Part shown: in pieces, positions 7,396-11,002 of the stretch
Position numbering within the stretch: the first letter of the stretch is position 1
How the letters are laid out: each line of letters begins with the position of its first letter
Origin: Actinomycetes bacterium
GTDB taxonomy: Bacteria; Actinomycetota; Thermoleophilia; Solirubrobacterales; 70-9
Assembly: GCA_023436605.1 (NCBI GenBank)
Contig: JAEZIQ010000101.1
Coordinates: forward strand, 1-11,002
Length of the DNA stretch: 11,002 nt
Direction: 5' to 3'
Translations under genes and position numbers: made by a program
Notes under the pieces: model-generated
Told to the model about the DNA's origin: nothing
What the model saw: only the letters and a program-made list of their open reading frames with translations
Database searches by the model: none

Positions 7396-7399
7396 CTGT
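7391..7399 (+). promoter_or_regulatory. Candidate extended -10 (TGCTACTGT) of the acyl-CoA dehydrogenase promoter
   Basis: TGC precedes TACTGT, a TANNNT-type -10. Transcription would start near 7406, giving a 5' leader of about 53 nt, consistent with the good Shine-Dalgarno sequence of this gene. A 17-bp spacer puts the -35 at 7371-7376 (ACTTAG), on the other promoter's arm, and the match is weak. Confidence 0.4.
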
Positions 7400-7402
7400 C
7401 CA

Positions 7403-7429
7403 CTTTCAGAAACCTGAAAGGCCCTTCAG
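7403..7429 (+). repeat. Overlapping palindromes in the dehydrogenase 5' leader
   Basis: CTTTCAG (7403-7409) and CTGAAAG (7414-7420) form a perfect 7-bp inverted repeat with a 4-nt loop. The second arm also begins a near-perfect 16-bp palindrome, CTGAAAGGCCCTTCAG (7414-7429). A third pair, GAAAGTG (7386-7392) and CACTTTC (7401-7407), shares bases with the first. They could be DNA operators or alternative RNA hairpins. Confidence 0.5.
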
Positions 7430-7445
7430 GGGCAAAGACTTCACC

Positions 7446-7451
7446 GAGGAG
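7446..7451 (+). promoter_or_regulatory. Shine-Dalgarno GAGGAG deciding the GTG start of the dehydrogenase
   Basis: GAGGAG lies 7 nt before the GTG at 7459. It favours this start over the in-frame ATG at 7390, which sits inside the operator region upstream of the likely transcription start. Confidence 0.8.
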
Positions 7452-7458
7452 AACCCGC

Positions 7459-8661
7459 GTGTCCACCGATACCGTCATCAAGCCGGACCACGAAGCCGGT
7501 CGCAAGCACTTCATCTTCACCCAGGAACACGAGGACCTTCGGGAGTCGATGACCGACTGGGTCAAGAAGGAGCTCTACCCCCACCGCAACGAGTGGGAAG
7601 AGACCAAGTGGCCCGACTCGGCCATGAAGCGGGCCGGTGAGCTCGGCTATCTCGGCCTCTGCTTCCCCGAAGAGTACGGCGGACAGGGCGGCGACTACTA
7701 CTACTCGCTGGTCCGGGCCGAAGCACTGAGCTACGCGGCCAACGGTGGCCTCGGCATGGGCTTCGCGGTACAGACCGACATGGTCCTTCCGCCGGTCCAC
7801 CTGCTCGGCACCGAAGAGCAGAAGCAGAAGTACCTCGCTCCCGGAATTGCCGGCGACCGCATCGGCGCGCTCGGCATCACCGAGCCCGGCGCCGGTTCCG
7901 ACGTGGCCGGCATCCGCACCACCGCCATTCTCGACGGCGACGAGTACGTGATCAACGGATCCAAGACCTTCATCACCAACGCCGCCCGGGCCGACTTCAT
8001 GGTCCTGGTCACCAAGACCGATCCCGACGCCGGCCACGACGGGATCACCCTGCTGCTGATCGACATCCGCGACGAGGACGGCAATGACCTGCCGGGCTTC
8101 TCGGTTGCCCAGAACCTGGAGAAGATGGGCATGCGCTCCTCCGACACCGGCGAGCTCGCTTTCGAGGACTTCCGGGTCCCGGCCGACTCGGTGCTCGGCA
8201 CGGTCGGCAAGGGCTTCTACCACATCAGTTGGGAGCTCCAGTCCGAACGACTGGTCGCCGCCGCCGGCTCGAACGCCTCGGCCGAACGCCTGCTCGAAAC
8301 CGCGATCGAGTACGCCAACGACCGCAACGCCTTCGGCCGGCCGATCGGCAAGTTCCAGGCGATCCGCCACAAGATCGCCGCGATGGCGACCAAGATCGAA
8401 GCCTCCAAGCAGTTCACCTACTCGGTCGCCTGGCGGGTCAACAACGGCGAGTACCCGGTCCGCGAGATCTCGATGGCCAAGCTGCTCTCGGCCCAGACCG
8501 CCTGCGAGGTCGCCGACCAGACGATCCAGATCCTCGGTGGCTACGGCTACATGCAGGAGTACGAAGTCGAGCGCCACTTCCGCGACATCCGCCTCAACCG
8601 GATCGGTGCCGGCACCGATGAGGTGATGCTCGAGGTGATCGGCCGCTCCTACGGCCTCTAG
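7459..8661 (+). CDS. Acyl-CoA dehydrogenase, isovaleryl-CoA dehydrogenase type
   Basis: This 400-residue FAD enzyme should introduce a 2,3-double bond into a short or branched acyl-CoA and pass electrons to ETF. Family marks are ITEPGAGSD (140-148), FITNAARAD (171-179) and the C-terminal QILGGYGYMQEYEVERHFRD segment. The usual catalytic Glu near the C-terminus (Glu376 of medium-chain enzymes) is replaced by A384 in IGAGTDEV. The alternative catalytic Glu of isovaleryl- and long-chain dehydrogenases (Glu254 in human IVD) is present as E263 in QSERLV. This combination is diagnostic of the IVD/LCAD group and fits a branched substrate. The GTG start is set by the upstream GAGGAG. The gene is divergent from the operon across 103 bp of shared promoter DNA, so the two are probably co-regulated, and it ends before a strong terminator. 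Citronellyl-CoA-type dehydrogenases are the main alternative. Confidence 0.93.
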   Translation: MSTDTVIKPDHEAGRKHFIFTQEHEDLRESMTDWVKKELYPHRNEWEETKWPDSAMKRAGELGYLGLCFPEEYGGQGGDYYYSLVRAEALSYAANGGLGMGFAVQTDMVLPPVHLLGTEEQKQKYLAPGIAGDRIGALGITEPGAGSDVAGIRTTAILDGDEYVINGSKTFITNAARADFMVLVTKTDPDAGHDGITLLLIDIRDEDGNDLPGFSVAQNLEKMGMRSSDTGELAFEDFRVPADSVLGTVGKGFYHISWELQSERLVAAAGSNASAERLLETAIEYANDRNAFGRPIGKFQAIRHKIAAMATKIEASKQFTYSVAWRVNNGEYPVREISMAKLLSAQTACEVADQTIQILGGYGYMQEYEVERHFRDIRLNRIGAGTDEVMLEVIGRSYGL

Positions 8662-8683
8662 GGTCGCACCGTCGGTTTCGCTC

Positions 8684-8719
8684 AAGTGCCCTTCACCCTC
8701 ACCGGGGTGAGGGGCACTT
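8684..8719 (+). terminator. Strong hairpin terminator after the acyl-CoA dehydrogenase
   Basis: The arms AAGTGCCC and GGGCACTT pair perfectly, then a U-G pair, then TCACCC with GGGTGA, giving a 15-bp stem with a 6-nt loop. It starts 22 nt after the stop codon and is followed by CTGTTTCTG, a short, imperfect U-rich tail. It isolates the dehydrogenase from the monooxygenase gene 24 nt further on. Confidence 0.85.
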
Positions 8720-8731
8720 CTGTTTCTGCCC

Positions 8732-8737
8732 TACCCT
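8732..8737 (+). promoter_or_regulatory. Candidate -10 box (TACCCT) for a leaderless monooxygenase mRNA
   Basis: TACCCT fits TANNNT and ends 6 nt before the GTG at 8744. There is no Shine-Dalgarno sequence, and only 24 nt separate the terminator from the start codon, so any promoter must overlap the terminator. No -35 match is visible. Confidence 0.4.
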
Positions 8738-8743
8738 TCGCCT

Positions 8744-10237
8744 GTGACCGATTCAATTGAAGAAGTCGATGTCGTCATCGTCGGCGCCGGGATCTCCGGC
8801 ATCTCGATGGCCCATCAGATCGGCGCAGATCATCCGGACCTGAGCTATCTCATTCTCGAGAACCGCGAAAGGATCGGCGGCACCTGGGACCTCTTCCGTT
8901 ATCCCGGGATCCGCTCCGACTCCGGGATGGGAACCTTCGGCTTCTCGTTTCGCCCCTGGACCGGCGACAAACACTTCGGCCAGGGGGCCGAGATCCGTGA
9001 CTACCTCGAGGAGACCGCGGCCGAGTTCGGGATCGACCGCCACATCCGCTTCAACCGGCGAGTCGTGGCGGCCGACTGGAGCAGTGATCGTTCCCGCTGG
9101 ACCGTGACCGTCGAGCAATCGGGTGGCTCCACGGACGGTTCGGCCAACGGCTCGGGCCCGCCTCTTCCGGGTCGTTCGCAGATCAGCTGCCGGTTCCTGA
9201 TTGGTTGCACCGGCTATTACCGCTACGACCAGGGCTTCTCCCCGAAGTTCGAGGGTGAGGAAGACTTCAGGGGCGAGCTTTTCCACACCCAGCACTGGCC
9301 CGAGGACCTCGAGGTTCGCGATCGCCGGGTGGTGGTGGTCGGCAGCGGCGCGACCGCGATTACGGTGGTCCCGGCCCTGGCCGCTTCCGGCGCCCAGGTG
9401 ACCATGCTGCAGCGTTCGCCGAGTTACGTCATGAGCATCCCTGACTCTGGCGGGATCGGCGAGCTGATCCACCGGCGTTTCTCCCGCCGGCGGGCCGCCT
9501 GGCTCAATCGGTGGCTTGGCGTGTTGATGGAGATCGCCCAGTTCAACCTTGCCCGCAAATTCCCCAACTTCTTCCGTCGACTCTTCATCAAGGGGGCCCG
9601 CAAGCAGCTCCCGGGCAATTTCGACAAGCGGCACCTCAACCCGAAATATGACCCTTGGACCCAGCGGGTCTGCTTCGCCCCCGACGGTGACTTCTTCGCC
9701 GCCATCCGTTCCGGCCGGGCCCGTATCGAAACCGGCAACATCGAGCGCATCACCTCGGACCGGATCCGGCTCCGCGAGGGCGGCGAGATCGAGGCCGACG
9801 TGATCGTCAAGGCGACCGGCCTGGAACTACTGATCTTCGGCGATTTAGAGATGTCGGTCGACGGCGAGCCGGTCGACCCGCCGGAGCACCTGGTCTACAA
9901 GGGAGCGATGCTTTCCGGCGTCCCCAATTTCGTCTTCGTGGTCGGCTACACGAACGCCTCCTGGACCCTCAAGTCGGAGCTGATCGCCAAGTTCGCCAGC
10001 CGCTTCATCTCCGAGGTGGAAGCATCCGGCGCCCGGAGTGGCATGCCCGTCGCACCCGAGAAGAAGATGGAAACGGTCCCCCTCCTCAACCTCGACTCCG
10101 GCTACATCAAACGAGCCCAGGCCCGCCTACCGCTCGCCGGAGACACCTCCCCCTGGGTCCTCCATCAGAACTACTTCTCGGACCGCCGCGAACTCCTCCG
10201 CGCCAACATGCAGGACGACGCGATCACATACCGCTGA
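8744..10237 (+). CDS. ethA: Type I Baeyer-Villiger monooxygenase, EthA-like
   Basis: This 497-residue FAD- and NADPH-dependent monooxygenase inserts an oxygen next to a ketone carbonyl to form an ester, or oxidises sulfur compounds; mycobacterial EthA activates ethionamide. The FAD Rossmann motif GAGISG is at 14-19, the type I BVMO fingerprint FRGELFHTQHWP (FxGxxxHxxxWP) at 175-186, and the NADPH Rossmann motif GSGATA at 200-205. GGTWDLFRYPGIRSDS (45-60) and the later GYTNASWTLK segment are very close to EthA as I remember it, and the length is close to its 489 residues. A Gly/Ser/Asn/Pro-rich insertion at about 126-146 is not in EthA and looks like a surface loop. The start is GTG without a Shine-Dalgarno sequence; the valine is decoded as Met. 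A terminator separates it from the dehydrogenase, so a role in the same pathway is not shown, though a ketone-to-ester step would suit terpenoid or alicyclic catabolism. No TetR-type EthR neighbour is present. Confidence 0.93.
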   Translation: MTDSIEEVDVVIVGAGISGISMAHQIGADHPDLSYLILENRERIGGTWDLFRYPGIRSDSGMGTFGFSFRPWTGDKHFGQGAEIRDYLEETAAEFGIDRHIRFNRRVVAADWSSDRSRWTVTVEQSGGSTDGSANGSGPPLPGRSQISCRFLIGCTGYYRYDQGFSPKFEGEEDFRGELFHTQHWPEDLEVRDRRVVVVGSGATAITVVPALAASGAQVTMLQRSPSYVMSIPDSGGIGELIHRRFSRRRAAWLNRWLGVLMEIAQFNLARKFPNFFRRLFIKGARKQLPGNFDKRHLNPKYDPWTQRVCFAPDGDFFAAIRSGRARIETGNIERITSDRIRLREGGEIEADVIVKATGLELLIFGDLEMSVDGEPVDPPEHLVYKGAMLSGVPNFVFVVGYTNASWTLKSELIAKFASRFISEVEASGARSGMPVAPEKKMETVPLLNLDSGYIKRAQARLPLAGDTSPWVLHQNYFSDRRELLRANMQDDAITYR

Positions 10238-10247
10238 TCCCGCTCCC

Positions 10248-10253
10248 TAGGAT
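10248..10253 (+). promoter_or_regulatory. Candidate -10 box (TAGGAT) for a leaderless cupin mRNA
   Basis: TAGGAT ends 6 nt before the ATG at 10260 and fits TANNNT. The AGGA within it could instead act as a Shine-Dalgarno sequence about 8 nt from the start, so leaderless initiation is less certain here than for the other genes. The box lies 10 nt past the monooxygenase stop. Confidence 0.4.
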
Positions 10254-10259
10254 GGCGGC

Positions 10260-10751
10260 ATGAGAAAGAGTCGCCGTATCCTGATCGGACTGTCCGCCCT
10301 CGCCCTTCTCGCCGTCGGCGGTGTCGGGGCGACGCTCGCCGTCTCGGCGACATCCGACCCGCCCGCGCCGAAGTACAACTCGCTGGCCCGGGTCGTCAAT
10401 CCGATCGGAGCTCCGGGCCGGGCGCTCGGCCTCTCGCGAGTGGTGATCCAGCCGGGGGCGAAGATCCCGCTTCATCTCCATCAGGGCACCCAGCTCGGCT
10501 ACATCCAGAGGGGCACGCTCACCTACACCGTCGAATCCGGCCAGGCGAAGGTCATGAGCGGACCGGGTGACACCGGCAAGCTGGTCCGGGTGATCAAGGC
10601 CGGTCAGACCGCCAACGTCAAGACAGGCCAGTGGCTGATCGAACAGCCCTCGAATCACCACAAGGCCGCGAACCACGGCACCGAGCCGATCGTGATCCTG
10701 CTCTCGAACCTCCTGCTCAAGAACGCAAAGCCCTCAAAGCTTCTCCCCTAG
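10260..10751 (+). CDS. Small exported or membrane-anchored cupin-domain protein
   Basis: The 163-residue product begins with a basic start (MRKSRR) and a hydrophobic segment at about 7-30, a signal peptide or membrane anchor that would place the domain outside the cytoplasm. Residues about 55-150 form a single cupin barrel. Motif 1 is G(5)HxH(3)Q(6)G with H72, H74 and Q78, the usual Glu being Gln. Motif 2 is HxxxN with H134 and N138. A metal site is therefore plausible with one altered ligand. I cannot assign a substrate; related small secreted cupins are mostly uncharacterised. It follows the monooxygenase by 22 nt on the same strand, so read-through cotranscription is possible, but it has its own -10-like box. 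It ends 9 nt before a long hairpin. Confidence 0.85.
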   Translation: MRKSRRILIGLSALALLAVGGVGATLAVSATSDPPAPKYNSLARVVNPIGAPGRALGLSRVVIQPGAKIPLHLHQGTQLGYIQRGTLTYTVESGQAKVMSGPGDTGKLVRVIKAGQTANVKTGQWLIEQPSNHHKAANHGTEPIVILLSNLLLKNAKPSKLLP

Positions 10752-10760
10752 CGGCTATTC

Positions 10761-10815
10761 GACTCAGAACCAACGGTTTCCCACAAATAATGTGGAAAAC
10801 CGTTGGTCTTGAGTC
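10761..10815. terminator. Long hairpin between convergent genes, probable bidirectional terminator
   Basis: GACTCA pairs with TGAGTC, ACCAACGGTTT with AAACCGTTGGT, and CCACA with TGTGG around an AATAA loop. This makes a stem of 24 positions with two A-C mismatches and one G-T wobble across 55 nt. It sits exactly between the cupin stop and the stop of the convergent DUF559 gene. Neither side has a U-tract, so it may act as an actinobacterial U-less terminator or as a transcription barrier. Confidence 0.8.
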
Positions 10816-10827
10816 TCCCAGGGGCTT

Positions 10828-11002
10828 TCACCCCCGCCAGGTGGCCATCGCGGCCAGAACCGTCGCCACCACCTCATCCGGCGTCTCGATTACCTGCCGC
10901 CAGGTGAAAGCCAGGCGGAGGTAACCATCTCGCATGAGGATCGCCGCGCGGTCGTGATCGCGCTCGCACGCGCCCCGGTCCCCGGGGAATGTTAACCCGT
11001 CG
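10828..11002 (-). CDS. C-terminal part of a DUF559 / Vsr-like endonuclease-fold protein (5'-truncated by window)
   Basis: An open frame enters from the right edge and ends at TGA 10830-10828. It encodes 57 residues beginning DGLTFPGDRGACERDHDR and continuing with AAILMRDGYLRLAFTWRQV and PDEVVATVLAAM. This is the typical end of DUF559 proteins (Vsr-related PD-(D/E)XK-like fold, often fused behind an AbiEi-type winged helix in actinobacteria): an Asp-Gly pair, then an ERDxxR helix, then a strand with LR-hyphobic-TW and a final helix. The start and N-terminal domain lie outside the window. The biochemical function of the family in actinobacteria is not established; nuclease activity is assumed from the fold. 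The gene is convergent with the cupin. Confidence 0.85.
   Translation of the reverse strand, partial: DGLTFPGDRGACERDHDRAAILMRDGYLRLAFTWRQVIETPDEVVATVLAAMATWRG

Noticed and set aside
7390..7458. An upstream ATG start for the dehydrogenase at 7390
   Set aside because: It overlaps the predicted -10 and operator and lacks a ribosome binding site; GTG 7459 has GAGGAG 7 nt upstream.
7356..7565. An upstream extension of the crotonase to an in-frame ATG at 7565
   Set aside because: The extra 70 residues would run through the divergent promoter and into the dehydrogenase gene, and family alignment starts at the 7355 ATG.
7441..8685. A 414-codon minus-strand open frame antisense to the acyl-CoA dehydrogenase
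   Set aside because: The composition is low in structure (Gly, Val, Asp, Ala runs) with no recognisable domain, while the plus strand encodes a complete dehydrogenase with a good ribosome binding site.
8684..8689. AAGTGC in the terminator stem as another copy of the AAGTGCTA operator arm
   Set aside because: Only six bases match and they are fully explained by the hairpin; no promoter geometry is present.
1..11002. tRNA or rRNA genes, insertion sequences and att sites
   Set aside because: Nothing resembling cloverleaf genes, transposase motifs, terminal inverted repeats or flanking duplications was seen on reading both strands.

Overview
The window is high-GC DNA with G/C-ending codons. A Baeyer-Villiger monooxygenase close to mycobacterial EthA, a DUF559 protein, GTG starts and probable leaderless starts all point to an actinobacterium. 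A soil or environmental Thermoleophilia/Solirubrobacterales-type organism is my guess, but the sequence does not prove the lineage.

Layout. (1) On the minus strand, a tight run from about 7355 down to 1794 encodes a crotonase-family enzyme, an acyl-CoA carboxylase carboxyltransferase, a 102-residue unknown, a beta-keto acid cleavage enzyme (BKACE/DUF849), an alpha-methylacyl-CoA racemase and a MerR-family regulator. The junctions are 1-nt or 4-nt start/stop overlaps, apart from one 7-nt gap, so this reads as one operon. (2) Downstream of it on the same strand is a secreted protein (14-1753) with a C-terminal collagen-like Gly-X-Thr tract. Its stop codon interrupts a repeat that resumes in frame at the window edge. 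(3) Divergent from the operon, on the plus strand, is an isovaleryl-CoA-dehydrogenase-type acyl-CoA dehydrogenase (7459-8661), closed by a strong hairpin terminator. (4) An EthA-like Baeyer-Villiger monooxygenase (8744-10237) and a small exported cupin (10260-10751) follow on the plus strand. (5) A long hairpin separates the cupin from a convergent, 5'-truncated DUF559 gene (10828-11002, minus) that runs off the window.

How the parts may work together. Acyl-CoA dehydrogenase, carboxyltransferase, crotonase and MerR regulator match four of the usual members of a leucine/isovalerate (liu) or acyclic-terpenoid (atu) type catabolic cluster. The biotin-carboxylase alpha subunit and HMG-CoA lyase of those clusters are absent here, while a BKACE, an AMACR-type racemase and a small unknown protein are present. 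I infer a module degrading a methyl-branched acyl-CoA of unknown identity. The 103-bp divergent promoter region holds an 8-bp inverted repeat whose arms supply the TGCTA of an extended -10 element for each direction, followed by further overlapping palindromes, and is the obvious candidate target for the MerR protein.

A second pattern is that four genes without a convincing Shine-Dalgarno sequence (1753, 7355, 8744, 10260) each have a TANNNT box ending 6-7 nt before the start codon, as expected of leaderless transcripts. Most operon-internal genes and the dehydrogenase have Shine-Dalgarno sequences or start/stop overlaps instead.
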